A DNA stretch of 64,000 nt from Bufo bufo (Eukaryota; Chordata; Amphibia; Anura; Bufonidae). The notes below the pieces were generated by a model. That model was not told the origin of the DNA. It saw nothing but the letters and a program-made list of their open reading frames with translations, and did no database searches. Positions 22,796 through 33,796 of this stretch are shown in pieces (position 1 is the first letter of the stretch; each line of letters begins with the position of its first letter). Made by a program: the position numbers and the translations under genes. The stretch spans positions 211,983,359 through 212,047,358 of the forward strand of contig NC_053390.1 of NCBI RefSeq assembly GCF_905171765.1, read 5' to 3'.

Positions 22796-22803
22796 TAAAT
22801 ACA
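22717..22803. repeat. TA microsatellite, middle fragment
   Basis: (AT)n runs from 22717 to 22787, followed by a short CA run and ATAAATACA up to the Tc1 end. It is the continuation of the tract at 16458-16477 and resumes after the Tc1 at 24385. Confidence 0.92.
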
Positions 22804-24384
22804 CACTGCTCAAAAAAATAAAGGGAACACAAAAATAACACATCCTAGATCTGAGTTAATTAAAAATTCTTCTGAAATACTTTGTTCTTTACATAGTTGA
22901 ATGTGCTGACAACAAAATCACACAAAAATAAAAAAAATGGAAATCAAATTTTTAACCCATGGAGGTCTGGATTTGGAGTCACACTCAAAATTAAAGTGGA
23001 AAAACACACTACAGGCTGATCCAACTTTGATGTAATGTCCTTAAAACAAGTCAAAATGAGGCTCAGTAGTGTGTGTGGCCTCCACGTGCCTGTATGACCT
23101 CCCTACAACGCCTGTGCATGCTCCTGGTGAGGTGGCGGACGGTCTCCTGAGGGATCTCCTCCCAGACCTGGACTAAAGCATCTGCCAACTCCTGGACAGT
23201 CTGTGGTGCAACGTGACGTTGGTGGATAGAGCGAGACATGATGTCCCAGATGTGCTCAATTGGATTCAGGTCTGGGGAACGGGTGGGCCAGTCCATAGAA
23301 TCAATGCCTTCATCTTGCAGGAACTGCTGACACACTCCAGCCACATGAGGTCTAGCATTGTCTTGCATTAGGAGGAACCCAGGGCCAACCGCACCAGCAT
23401 ATGGTCTCACAAGGGGTCTGAGGATCTGATCTCGGTACCTAATGGCAGTCAGGCTACCTCTGGCGAGCTCATGGAGGGCTGTGCGGCCCTCCAAAGAAAT
23501 GCCACCCCACACCATTACTGACCCAATGCCAAACCGGTCATGCTGGAGGATGTTGCAGGCAGCAGAACGTTCTCCACGACGTCTCCAGACTCTGTCACGT
23601 CTGTCACATGTGCTCAGTGTGAACCTGCTTTCATCTGTGAAGAGCACAGGACGCCAGTGGCGAATTTGCCAATCTTGGTGTTCTCTGGCAAATGCCAAAC
23701 ATCCTGCACAGTGTTGGGCTGTGAGCACAACCCCCACCTGTGGACGTCGGGCCCTCATATCACCCTCATGGAGTCTGTTTCTGACCGTTTGAGCAGACAC
23801 ATGCACATTTGTGGCCTGCTAGAGGTCATTTTGCAGGGCTCTGGCAGTGCTCCTCCTGTTCCTCCTTGCACAAAGGCGGAGGTAGCGGTCCTGCTGCTGG
23901 GTTGTTGCCCTCCTACGGCCTCCTCCACGTCTCCTGATGTACTGGCCTGTCTCCTGGTAGCACCTCCATGCTCTGGACACTACGCTGACAGACACAGCAA
24001 ACCTTCTTGCCACAGCTCGCATTGATGTGCCATCCTGGATAAGCTGCACTACCTGAGCCACTTGTGTGGGTTGTAGACTCCGTCTCATTCTACCACTAGA
24101 GTGAAAGCACCGGCAGCATTCAAAAGTGACCAAAACATCAGCCAGGAAGCATAGGAACTGAGAAGTGGTCTGTAGTTACCACTCCAGAATCACTCCTTTA
24201 TTGGGGGTGTATTGCTAATTGCCTATAATTTCCACCTGTTGTCTATCCCATTTGCACAACAGCATGTGAAATTGATTGTCACTCAGTGTTGCTTCCTAAG
24301 TGGACAGTTTGATTTCACAGAAGTGTGATTGACTTGGAGTTACAGTGTGTTGTTTAAGTGTTCCCTTTATTTTTTTGAGCAGTG
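22804..24384 (-). mobile_element. Tc1-like transposon, nearly complete
   Basis: Terminal inverted repeats CACTGCTCAAAAAAATAAAG and GGAACAC are shared for about 27 bp at both ends. The right end is followed by TA, the expected target; the left neighbour is CA, probably a mutated TA in a repeat tract. The length of 1581 bp is normal for Tc1. The family, recognised by these ends and by its transposase, is widespread in fish and frogs. It carries one transposase gene, split by a stop. Confidence 0.93.
23063..24133 (-). pseudogene. Tc1-like transposase with one premature stop
   Basis: Read on the minus strand, this is one frame of 356 codons plus a stop. A more likely start is the Met at 24088 ([16 protein letters not shown]). 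The N-terminal part has the helix-turn-helix [20 protein letters not shown] and a GGGRRR hook, both for binding the inverted repeats. A TAG at 23821-23819 interrupts the frame after ARALQNDL. The remaining part carries the DD34E triad: LFTDES, LMQDNARPH and LNPIEHIWD, with 34 residues between the second Asp and the Glu. No frameshift was found, so one nonsense change separates this copy from a full-length frame. Unless stop readthrough occurs, it is inactive. Confidence 0.92.
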
Positions 24385-24437
<53 letters not shown>

Positions 24438-24450
24438 ATCTATCTCTCAT
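24385..24450. repeat. TA microsatellite, right fragment, grading into TATC
   Basis: (TA)n at about 24389-24434, followed by CTATCTATCTCTCATCTATC. This is the third piece of the microsatellite interrupted by two mobile elements. Confidence 0.9.
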
Positions 24451-24512
24451 CTATCTACTAGAGGTCAGCTCTTTCACCAATTTGCACACTGTGCTCCGAA
24501 TGATTGTCTGGA

Positions 24513-24780
24513 TAAGGCTCCATTCACATGTCTGCAACGTGTTTTGCAGAGCCGCAGATCCGCAAAACACGGAAAGCGGCAATGTGCGTTCCGCATTTTG
24601 CGGACCGCACATTGCCGGCACTAATAGAATATGCCTGTTCTTGTCCGCAAGTGCGGACAAGAATAGGACATGTTCTATTTTTTTTGCGGAACGGAAGTGC
24701 GGACCATAGAAATGAATGGGTCCGCAATTCCGTTCTGCAAAATACGGAACGAAATTGCGGACTTGTGAATGGACCCTAAG
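24513..24780. repeat. Foldback repeat with AAGGCTCCATTCACATG end
   Basis: It begins AAGGCTCCATTCACATGTC and ends CTTGTGAATGGACCCTAA. CCGCAAAACACGG, GCGGACCGCACATTGCCG, GGACATGTTCTATTTTTTTT and ATGAATGGGTCCGCA identify the same subfamily as 9739-9972 and 36959-37225. Confidence 0.85.
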
Positions 24781-25098
24781 TGGGGAAATATCAGGCACGC
24801 TTTAGGTCACACTCTTCCTTATAGGATGTTTATGATGTTTTTCAAGCCAAGTCCATCCATACTTCATTTCACGTTATGACTTCTGCAGAAACGGAGAGAC
24901 ACAATGGCCACAGGAAGCAAAACTTCAGTATGGAGAAGTGCAACTGGTTAGGGAATTTTAGGCAAGATAATTTTGAAATGTGCACATTTCTATAGAAAGT
25001 AGGAGAGAATGTTGTGACTTCCTCTGTAAATCTCTAAAAACGTGGAACCAAACTGCTAAACACGGGTAAAGGAGGGCAGAGTTCCATTAGTACTGAAT

Positions 25099-25117
25099 GG
25101 GGGGGGGGGGGGGGGGG
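25099..25117. repeat. Poly-G tract
   Basis: An uninterrupted run of 19 G. It could form a G-quadruplex and is prone to assembly length errors. Confidence 0.9.
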
Positions 25118-25208
25118 CAACGGCAGGGAGGAAGGTGAAAACAAACTCACCTTCCAATTTGATCCACCACCACCGCTCTGCCCTCTCCACCAGGCTGCAG
25201 CTTTGACT

Positions 25209-25565
25209 TAAAGGGGTATTGTGGTTGTTTAACGTTATCCCCATTCACAGGACAAAGGATAACTATTATATTGGTTGGGGTTCTACTGCTGGGACCCCCA
25301 CCGATCACAAGGACCCCGTACCCCCTGCAGCTCCCTTGAAATGACCGGAGCGGCCAATCAGTCATGCGTACGGCTGCTGCATTAATTTCTAGGGGAATTC
25401 CAGAGATAGTGGAGCGCTGTACACTGCTATCTCTAGAACTCCCATAGAAATGAATGGAGCCGACCGCTCTGGTCATTTCAGGGGAGCTGCAGAGGAATAT
25501 GGGGCCCCCATTTTCGTGATCAGTGGGGGTAGGACCACCACCGATCTAATAGTTATCCCCTATCC
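25209..25565. repeat. TTAAAGGGGTATTGTGG repeat containing the CCCCCACCGATCA phrase
   Basis: It begins TTAAAGGGGTATTGTGG. GGATAACTATTATATTGGTT near 25257 is mirrored by GATCTAATAGTTATCCCC near 25542, giving a foldback shape. The right terminal repeat is not intact. Related phrases are seen at 3294-3370 and 27400-27425. Confidence 0.6.
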
Positions 25566-25979
25566 TATCCAACACCAATAAAGTCTAACAGGTTCTGAAT
25601 CAAATAGACCCTAGTGGCTCAAAATGCAGCGCCAAATGGGTTTTTAATCCAGGACCTTTTGTGCTCACTACTGCATCAGAGCCTGGGCCCACCAGAAGAT
25701 CCTGTGGTGATCTAGTGGGCCAGTCTACCTCTCAGTCTGCTGCACTGAGCCGTCTATGAACAAGTCTCATATATGCCCTGGGAACCTTGCCGGTGGCTAT
25801 GGCAAATGTACACTGCAAGCAAAGTTAACAGTAGCCACTCTCATACTTTTACTGACTACATGTGGCAAGCTGAGGTATACACTACACCTCCATTTTAGCC
25901 TTGGCAAATGTTCTCATATATACTCATTGACAAAAAATAAATAATGCACCCAAATGGAAATGTTAATGTCATGGCACAG

Positions 25980-26275
25980 CTTCCAAAATGCATTTTTCAG
26001 CAGAATAATGGTCACCACTCACAGCAAGAAATTTCTCCGTCAGATTACAACACCTTCTTGGCCTGCCCGGTGGCCAGATTTATCGCCAATCGAGTATTTG
26101 TGAGACCAACTGGGACACCTGCTTCAGCGACCTATGAGTGAGCCGGGTCTACAGGTCCAGCAGTAACATCTGTGGTCAAATGTACTGCAGGATACCGTAC
26201 AGAACCTATATGACTTCATGCCCAACCATATCTCATCCTGTATCCAGGCTAGAGGAGACCTAACATTGTACTAGA
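25980..26275 (+). pseudogene. Second Tc1/mariner transposase fragment (C-terminal)
   Basis: Plus-strand frames read FQQNNGHHS (compare FQQDNARPH, the second catalytic Asp, here Asn) and, after a frame change, SWPARWPDLSPIEYL, stop, DQLGHLLQRP, then NLYDFMPNHISSCIQARGDL. The PDLSPIE motif holds the catalytic Glu. Stops and a frameshift make it inactive. It belongs to a different Tc1 group from the copies at 181-735 and 22804-24384. Confidence 0.85.
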
Positions 26276-26280
26276 GCCTC

Positions 26281-27764
26281 CTTCCAATTGTAAAGTTTCC
26301 CCCAACAAACCTATCTTTTCACTCTAATATGTTTTTGTGTGTATTTCCACAATGTTCTAAAACCTCCTTATTTTCACCTAAATAGTCTGAGTATTAGGTT
26401 GTATACTTAGGCCACATACAGCAGCTTTCACTGGCTTATATAAGATAGAAGGGAGAGTTGAGAGTCATATTCTTTGGGTAACGTAATAAACAGAAACCAC
26501 ATGGATCACATGCCTGCCCTATGACAACATAGCACAAACATGACCATAGGTGAAAGTGCGACCCACAAAAGTAATCGCCGCATATACTGGTCAGTATATC
26601 CACAATGCTCAGCCTTTTCCACATACAGGTCTTTATCATACCGTCCTTTTCGTTTCACACCCAAATCAAGCAGCTGCAATGTCTGAACGGTCCCCCATCA
26701 CGAGGAGCTAATGAGACAACACAGGTTTCGGATCCATGAATAACACATTCCCCAACCGTCCTGTTGCTTGCCAAAACAAATACAGTAACTTACTGGTGAG
26801 TGTATGCAAAGCGAGGGCAAACCTCAATCATTATTCAGGGACACAATTTCCATACAAACTGCTGTTTCCTTACTGCTTCCACAGTTTTTTTGCTCAGATG
26901 GATAGTTGACAAGCCGCCATCCAGAATTGTATGACCTACTTCAGACAAGTTAGGTGAAGCAGTGGTTACTTTGTGGGTTTAATACAGTGATAACTACTTC
27001 AGACAACGTGACACCAGGGGATGTTAACTTGAGAATACACAAGCCTTGTCTGTTAAAAAAAAAAAAAAACTTTCTGCCAGAACAGGTCATGTAATGTATT
27101 GGGGAGCAACGTCACCACTGCAGCCAGTCATTGGCAGCAGCAGCCAAGTAGCTGACTTCAAACAGCATGTTGACATGTGGGGTCCAGAGTGAGGCAGCGG
27201 TGGTAGGGGAGAGAAGAATCTGGATCCCAGCGGCAGGGAGCAGGTTAGTAAGATTTCCTCCACAGGTACAGCCATATGTGAGGGTCTGGCAAAAGGCCCC
27301 CCAAAAAGGTAAACAACCCCTTTAAAAGGGGTTCTCCATTTTGGACAGTTCCTACCTATTACAAGGGTCACTTGATAATAAGCTGATCACAAAGAATCCC
27401 CCTACCAAGACCACCGCTGATCAGTTGTAATCTGTAATCTTTCCCTACAGTGACACCTCAGGGAAAAGGAAGCATTACACTGAGCCTGTTTATATCAATG
27501 GGTTATCTGAGTAACGCAAGACAGGACAGGTCCTCCAGAGTGACGGACACTCTTTGTAACCGCCTTCCAGAGAGGAGGATCCTGAACAGCAGACTCTCCT
27601 CTATTAACCCAAAATTACCTAATAGGATACAAAACAAACTGGACAACCTATTCGATGTAGAATACAGGTACAAGATTAACAATAAGCATATATAAAGTAC
27701 ATATACAGTAATGTGGGCACAATGGTTGCTATTAAGAGAGCAATCAGACTGACACTATACGTAT
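26281..27764. other. Intronic sequence without a recognisable gene
   Basis: No exon-like frame is seen. The only recognisable parts are the repeat end GGTAAACAACCCCTTTTAAA near 27307 and the following phrase AAGCTGATCACAAAGAATCC. Confidence 0.5.
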
Positions 27765-27772
27765 GGTGGGAG

Positions 27773-28827
27773 TAGGGCTGCAGTAAACGATTATTTTAGT
27801 AATCGAGTATTCTACCGAATATTTTTTAAGATTAATCGAGTAATCTAATAAGAAAAAATTAATTAATAGACTGTTTTCCTTTATAAAAACTCAGACCCCC
27901 TGCCATCAGTCCCCAACACCCTTCGTTCCCCCCCCCCCCCCATGCGATTAGCCCTAGTGCATCAGTTTCCCACAGTGCCATCAGCTGCCCCCTCAGTGCC
28001 ACACGCTTGCCCCCCCCCAGTGCCATCAAGGCATAAGCTGTGGAGCAGCATCATGCCTGGTAGATGCCAGCCATCACAATAAGCTGCATAACCCGCATAC
28101 CGCTGTAAACTGGCACTGAGCCCTGATCCCACATGTATAACAGAAAGCCAGGACATAAAGTGCCACCTAGGCTGTAAGTCTCGCCCCCTCCTCTCCACCA
28201 GTGTGACCTGTCATGTCATCCTCGAGTGCCAGCACATGGTACCAGCAGTGGTTGGCATCACCTGTTACACCAGCTCCACTCCCCAGGCTCCTCACCTACT
28301 TGATCTTGTCCTGCTTCTGCTTGACATCAGGATCCGCCAGCTCCTTGCCCACCACTCAGATAGGCTCTTTGAAGGGCCGGGGATTTCACCTGCCCGTGGC
28401 CGTGCCCCTGCCCTGCGCCCGCAGCCGTCATTCTCCTCCTGGATTTCCCCTTTGATCTGCGCGGGCGGCTGGTTCAGCGTGTGGTTGGCTTCCTGCAGCG
28501 CCCTCTCATGTTCCTCCTGGATGCGGGCGGAGGGCGAGGCGACCCCCGTCTTCCTCATCTTGCAGCCCAGGACCAAAGGGAGTGGGCTGCGGAGGAGGCT
28601 GCTGGAAGAACACTCCACACTGAAAAGCAGCGGACTGCCGGCCGGCATGGCAGCTGGACACGCGCACAAGGTTTCCCTCAGCAGAGTGCAGGAAGGTACG
28701 GGCCGGTGGGTGACCACAGAGCGGTGAGTTAGCAATCGCTTCACTCCCACTCCGTGGTCACATGACACAAACGAATCCTCGATGCAAAAAATTTGATCAA
28801 TTTAATCGAGTAATCGTTTCAGCCTTA
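27773..28827 (-). mobile_element. Non-autonomous hAT element, copy 1 (GC-rich interior)
   Basis: Ends are TAGGGCTG and CAGCCTTA, with a perfect 8-bp target duplication GGTGGGAG at 27765-27772 and 28828-28835. The subterminal parts, with ATTAATCGAGTAATC-type motifs, match the copy at 33797-34538 in opposite orientation over about 150-180 bp at each end. The interior (about 28000-28690) is GC-rich and unrelated to that of the other copy. On the minus strand it gives an open stretch with MRKTGVASPSARIQEEHERA and EIQEENDGCG that might be captured host sequence. No transposase is encoded. Confidence 0.92.
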
Positions 28828-28835
28828 GGTGGGAG

Positions 28836-30230
28836 TAATTAATGGCGACCTTCCTACCCATCTGTTTGCACAGACACAAGGCTGTGGTTTACTTGACTAA
28901 AACGCTGTTTTTCTTTTGCTGATCTGAATCATTTTTCCCGAGTCATCATACTTTTTCTTAATAAGCAAATTAGACCTTTGGTGCAATGTGGGCGTCACTG
29001 TTGCTCTTGTTGCACCCATGCTCCGCTCCTTTCTGCGATCAGCTCCTCCCTCACTGCTTTCCCACAAAAATGAGTGAGAGCAACGGTGATGCCCTCATTG
29101 CACCAAAGGCCTTGTTCACTCCCAGCTTCCCTCATAATATCAGTTGCTCCATGGCGGTTTCAGCTGCCGGACTTGCAATGATCTGATGATTGCAAATAAG
29201 TCTGCATTTTCAAAAGAAGATGGGACAGCCACTTTAAGTTCACTTTTACCATCACACGTTGACGTTTTTTAGTAGAGGCTGCATGTTTAGTAGTAAAAAT
29301 GGTCATATGCGCTCAGTTTTTTGCATTGGCGACATACAGATATATGCTAATGACCAAGTCCATAGAACAAAGAAAGGAGAAACCATGCAGTAAACACACA
29401 ATCAGGTCCACACCTTCTACTATACCTCTCGCCATGGGCTCTCAAATCCCTCATAAATAAGGACCATAGATATCTCTGTATATGTCTGACTACCCTTTGC
29501 TGGGACATGAAAACATGCATTATTTTCCACCCATACAGACATTCAGCGCACACAAGGTTGCAAATAATCGTAATATTTTGTGAAAAATTTTCTTGTTATA
29601 TATTACCAATGTGTTAAATTTACCAGGCATAAATATTAATATCCCAACGTGCCTTAACATTTAAGGAATCCATCGATGTTTGAGGAGATTGGCCAAGCCA
29701 ACCACCAGAAAATATTTCCACAAGAGGTTTGAATCCTCCACATTGGGGGAAATCATAGAAACTAGTCAACAATACAAGTCCTAGCAAAATACAATGCCAA
29801 TGAATTCCATCTCTAAAACCATTTTTCCTTGATCCTATGGAAATGTATGGATTAAATGACACCCATCTAAAGTCTATGGGTTCCTTTAAAATAAAAGGAA
29901 GTTGATGTAAAAAGAACAAGACAAATATATTCAATAAAAACTTCCTATATATCATAAAGTATGTGAAATAAAGCATAAAACAAAAATAATAAAAATACAG
30001 AAGATAGAAAACATTTGCATTGAAGAATACACCACAATTAACTGAACTATCGGCGTCACTTCATCTGCCTGTCCATGAAGACAACACTTTATTTTCACTT
30101 AAAGTCAATGTCACCACATTCCTCCATAGTAATCTAAATGAATTGTCAGCTGTGCGTTTGTCTGCTGATTGAAGCGCTGTTTTCACAATACCAATTGGTG
30201 CCCGCATGCTTTTAATAGATGCCCTCAGCT
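28836..30230. other. Intronic sequence without a recognisable gene
   Basis: At 28975-29230 there is a member of a dispersed repeat (GATGCCCTCATTGCACCAAA ... GACAGCCACTTTAAG), related to 31720-31870 and 55115-55420. Minus-strand open frames at 29347-29553 and 29620-29976 resemble nothing I know. Confidence 0.5.
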
Positions 30231-31507
30231 TTAAAGGGGTTCTCCGGGAATTAAGAAAATGAAAATACCTAAATATTACTTTAAAGGGTTTCTTTCACCT
30301 TGCAAAACTCATTTTTTTTTTGGATAGTTAGATTCCTCATAGTGCGATATAGCAGAATATAATGCTCTTACTTACTTTCATGCGGCCGATTCTTTATAAA
30401 ACAAACTTTTATAATATGTAAATGAGGGCTCTACCAGCAAGTAGGGCGTCTACTTGCTGGTAGCTGCTGCAGAAATCCGCCCCCTCGCCGTGTTGATTGA
30501 CAGGGCCAGCCGTGATCTCCTCCTCCGGCCGGCCCTGTCAGTAATTCAAAAATCGCGCGCCTCGCGTCATTCGGCGCAGGCGCTCTGAGATGAGGAGGCT
30601 CGTATCCTCAGCACTCCCTCAGTGCGCCTGCGCCGATGACATCACCGAAAGAGAAGACGTCATCGGCGCAGGCGCACTGAGGGAGTGTTGAGGATACGAG
30701 CCTCCTCATCTCAGAGCGCCTGCGCCGAATGACGCGAGGCGCGCGATTTTTGAATTACTGACAGGGCCGGCCGGAGGAGGAGATCACGGCTGGCCCTGTC
30801 AATCAACACGGCGAGGGGGCGGATTTCTGCAGCAGCTACCAGCAAGTAGACGCCCTACTTGCTGGTAGAGCCCTCATTTACATATTATAAAAGTTTGTTT
30901 TATAAAGAATCGGCCGCATGAAAGTAAGTAAGAGCATTATATTCTGCTATATCGCACTATGAGCAATCTAACTATCCAAAAAAAAAAATATGAGTTTTGC
31001 GGGGTGACAGAAAACCTTTAAATATAATTATTAAATATATTCCCAAATATCTTTCATTAGTTATAATGGTTCATTTTGTCTCTGGAGCAATCATTAGGAG
31101 AAATAAAATGGCTGCCGTCCTACTATTACACACAAAACCTGTCCTAGTCACATAGCAGGACACAGCCACATCCCCACTATCCTCTCTGTACCTCATTAAA
31201 TCCATTCCTACAGAGATTCAGCTGAAGATCATATTAAACTGTATTCAGGACCATAATCCCTGACAACCAGAGTAGAGAGGAGGATGAGGCAGCTCTTTAG
31301 GTCAGTGTTGTGAAGTAACTGGTCTTCCTGTGTAATTAGGACAGGTTTTGTGTGTACCAATAGGACGGCGGCCATTTTATTTCTCCTAAAAATTGCTCCC
31401 CAGAGAAAATTAGCTATTATAACTAATGGAAGGTATTTGGGAATATATTTATACTAAAGTAATATTCACGTATTTTCATTTTCTTAATTCCCGGAGAACC
31501 CCTTTAA
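30231..31507. mobile_element. TTAA-flanked foldback element, outer
   Basis: TTAAAGGGGTTCTCCGGGAA at the left is mirrored by TTCCCGGAGAACCCCTTTAA at the right, with TTAA at both edges. GAAAATGAAAATACCT and TATTTTCATTTTC continue the arms. No protein is encoded. It is split by the younger palindrome at 30281-31021. Confidence 0.85.
30281..31021. mobile_element. 741-bp near-perfect palindrome with TTAA edges, nested
   Basis: Both arms are about 360 bp and almost identical in reverse complement, from TTAAAGGGTTTCTTTCACC / GGTGACAGAAAACCTTTAA inwards to GCCTGCGCCGATGACATC / GACGTCATCGGCGCAGGC. Only about a dozen bases separate the arms, near 30647. Visible arm differences are few (TTTC against TGAC near the ends; TCCTCAGCAC against GTGTTGAGGA near the middle). 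The inner half is CpG-rich. This is a TTAA-type foldback element and appears recent. Confidence 0.9.
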
Positions 31508-32691
31508 GGGACAGGTTCAGGTAGGTGTAATCTCGTCAGGCCCCATAGTCACACGCATGCAAGGATCAGGGCATAATGCATGTGCACCCATTCTTAAAGC
31601 GCTGTTGCACTCGCTAGAACATGGGGCCAGATGAGATTACATTTCCCCTGATTGGCCCTATCACTCAAAGCTGGTGGGTGTGGCCTCTAGCAACAGGAAG
31701 TGGAGCTTTTGAGGCAAGGAGGTGCAACAGTGACGCCCTCGTTGCACCAAGCAGGTCATTTGCATGAACTTCTCTGCTGGCACTGATCAAGATGGGGGAA
31801 TCAGCATGTCAACCAGTAGACAAGGGCAATTCATTTGGATTACTATGGAGGAATGTGGTGACAGATTTCCTTTACTACAAGCAAGAATGATCTGAGCTCT
31901 CACTTCGCTTACAGGACCATGCGAGTGAATAATTGCTTACTATCCCAACTCTGATCAACCTCAAAATGGATTGAAGCTTTTGAGATTTCTTCATATTCAC
32001 TGTTACATGCCATTTTAATCACAGAAAGCATGAAACAGGACCGAATAATAAACAGTTTTCACTCTATTCCCCGTGTGACACAATATGAAAATAAAGGGGG
32101 GTCATTTATCAAACCTGCTACGCTAATTTTGTGACATTTGGTGCACGTTTGCGACATTTGGTGATCCTCGCCACTTTTAGAAGTGAAATGAAAAGTAGGT
32201 CAGGATTTCACATTAGAACATCTTTAAGTCTCATTTATGATATTTAACTTTTTTTAAAAGTTGCAAAGAGGTCCCAGGCAACCAACCCCCTGGTCTACTT
32301 TTACAGACACAGCTGTACACCACATTGCTCTTGCGCCAAATACATTATTACTGTGCACCATTTGGCTCAACCTCCCAAAACAAAGACAGATTTAGAATTG
32401 ACACCGAGATCACCGCAAATGGAAAAAAATTCCCCCCCAAAGTCATTTCCACCATGTTTTGACAGGCTACAAAAGCACAATACAATCTAGAGAATACTAT
32501 TATATTTCATACAGCCTCTAGACAAGTCCTGAGTGACTGAAAGGCCACGTTTCTACTAACTAAGCAATAACCATCATAAAAGGTTTCCATTACCCTTCAA
32601 ACGCTTCGATTCTCTAAAACAATAAATAGCCATGCCGTTACATCCAGATTGAAATGACTTACTCCTGCAAACAAATGCTTGTTCCACTTAC
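31508..32691. other. SH2B3 intron next to the exon
   Basis: A decayed Harbinger-like end, GGGGTCATTTATCAAACCTG, starts at about 32098. Otherwise there is nothing recognisable up to the splice donor at 32691. Confidence 0.55.
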
Positions 32692-33465
32692 CTTGGGTGG
32701 ATCAAACAGTTCTAATAGATATTCCTCATTTTCCAAAGGGTTCGCTTTCCGTAAAATCAACCGACACCTCTGCCAAAGAGTCCCATTGTCCATACTTGTA
32801 TCATCTACCATGCTGTAATTCAAAAGTCCTTCCTTTCGGAGTTCAACCACTGGCTCCCTTTTTAAAGTCCACTGCAAAATCCTTTTATGCCAGGTAGGTG
32901 ACTGTGCTAAATCCGTGTCAATGTCCCTGGCTTCCGTGGAATCTGCAGACTTTCTCCGGAATATATTTCGAATACTCCTCCTGATATCACTGAAAGTGAA
33001 TCGAATGAATTGTCTTGGAGGTGCGGGAGTAATGCTGCTTTGGAGCTCCTCGGAGCTCCATGCTTTAGGCACTTGTTGGACAGTGGAGTCATTAGCTGTC
33101 TGCTCAGTGTGTTCATGGCGAGCTGTCAAGTCAACCTCCACTTTTGCTGCAACCGTACTAGGAGGTTCCTCTGATGTCCTGCCACCTGTTTCTCTGTAAT
33201 CTTTTACTCTACTGAAGGGAAAGAATCTGTACTGGTCCATGCCCCAATTTTCCCTCACCTCGTTCCTGAAATACTGTTGAAAGAGATCCGTGAACTGCAA
33301 GGAGAACTTCTCGGCGGCCAGGATGTCATGGTGCGGATTTTGGTTAGCAAACAACCAATACTGTTTGGCCAACTCTCTTGCAGTGGAGATGGCATGAAGC
33401 TCACAGAACTCATTCCAGCCCTGAGGGATGGAGGAACTTTCAGGTTGAATAGTGTCCCCATTCAT
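32692..33465 (-). CDS. SH2B3: SH2B adaptor protein 3 (LNK), first coding exon, 258 codons
   Basis: SH2B3 is a cytoplasmic adaptor that damps JAK2 and receptor tyrosine-kinase signalling in blood cells. The exon starts at ATG 33465 and ends in frame with FDPPK, followed by GTAAGT. Residues 17-70 (GWNEFCELHAISTARELAKQ, then SLQFTDLFQQYF) match the phenylalanine zipper used for dimerisation. Residues 151-174 hold a basic stretch, DIRRSIRNIFRRKSA. Residues 194-258 (LLNYSMVDDTSMDNGTLWQR ... LELFDPPK) open the PH domain, which continues in the next exon. YWLFA, SSEEL and the short linker fit SH2B3 better than SH2B1 or SH2B2. The frame has no stop or shift. The remaining PH domain, the SH2 domain and the C-terminus are not in view. 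Confidence 0.93.
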
Positions 33466-33492
33466 TGCAGTGACTGAAGCGGTTGTGGTGTG
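33466..33492 (-). other. SH2B3: 5' untranslated end of the SH2B3 exon and its splice acceptor
   Basis: On the minus strand a pyrimidine tract TTTCCTTTTTCTGC and TTTCGTAG lie just upstream of 33492. The exon then has 27 untranslated bases before the ATG. An acceptor just upstream of the start codon agrees with a non-coding first exon elsewhere, as in other vertebrates. Confidence 0.75.
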
Positions 33493-33796
33493 CTACGAAA
33501 GCAGAAAAAGGAAACATTAAATTAGGGGCTTTCCACTGCCAATTAACTGTCTTGTTTGTTAAGAGGAAGTTTTATAACGAAGTGCTCAGTAGGTTAAAAC
33601 ACGTACAACATTAAGTTAACAAGCTTCTACCTCTGGTTCACGGTTGTGAACAGGTTACCTGAATCAGGTAATGGTTTGACACGAACGACTGGCTTCAAAG
33701 AAAAAAATTAAAAAAATTAAAAAAAATAAAAGGCAGTCCATGACAGTAAATAATTCACCTTCAACTACGAGTGATGGCTACATCAATACATTCAGG

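Larger units (their letters stand above)
1..32691 (-). other. SH2B3: SH2B3 intron 2 (partial, downstream of the first coding exon)
   Basis: This is inferred from the splice donor at the end of the SH2B3 exon. Read on the minus strand, the intron begins GTAAGTGG at 32691 and runs off the left edge of the window, so it is at least 32.7 kb. I looked on the minus strand for codons typical of the remaining PH domain and the SH2 domain (for example YPWFHG or FLVRQSE) and found none, but this was by eye and a short exon could be missed. The interval is filled by the transposons and repeats listed separately. In human SH2B3 the intron after this exon is also the longest, which fits. Confidence 0.75.

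Noticed and set aside
22647..22838. Alternating Tyr-Ile reading frames
   Set aside because: They are translations of the TA microsatellite.
23442..24025. Plus-strand frames of 116 and 161 codons
   Set aside because: They are antisense shadows of the Tc1 transposase, which has clear motifs on the minus strand.
28292..28768. Minus-strand 158-codon frame considered as a host gene exon
   Set aside because: It begins in the terminal part of a hAT element and no family could be named; kept only as possible captured sequence.
29620..29976. Minus-strand 118-codon frame
   Set aside because: AT-rich and hydrophobic by composition, no recognisable motif and no splice signals; most likely chance.
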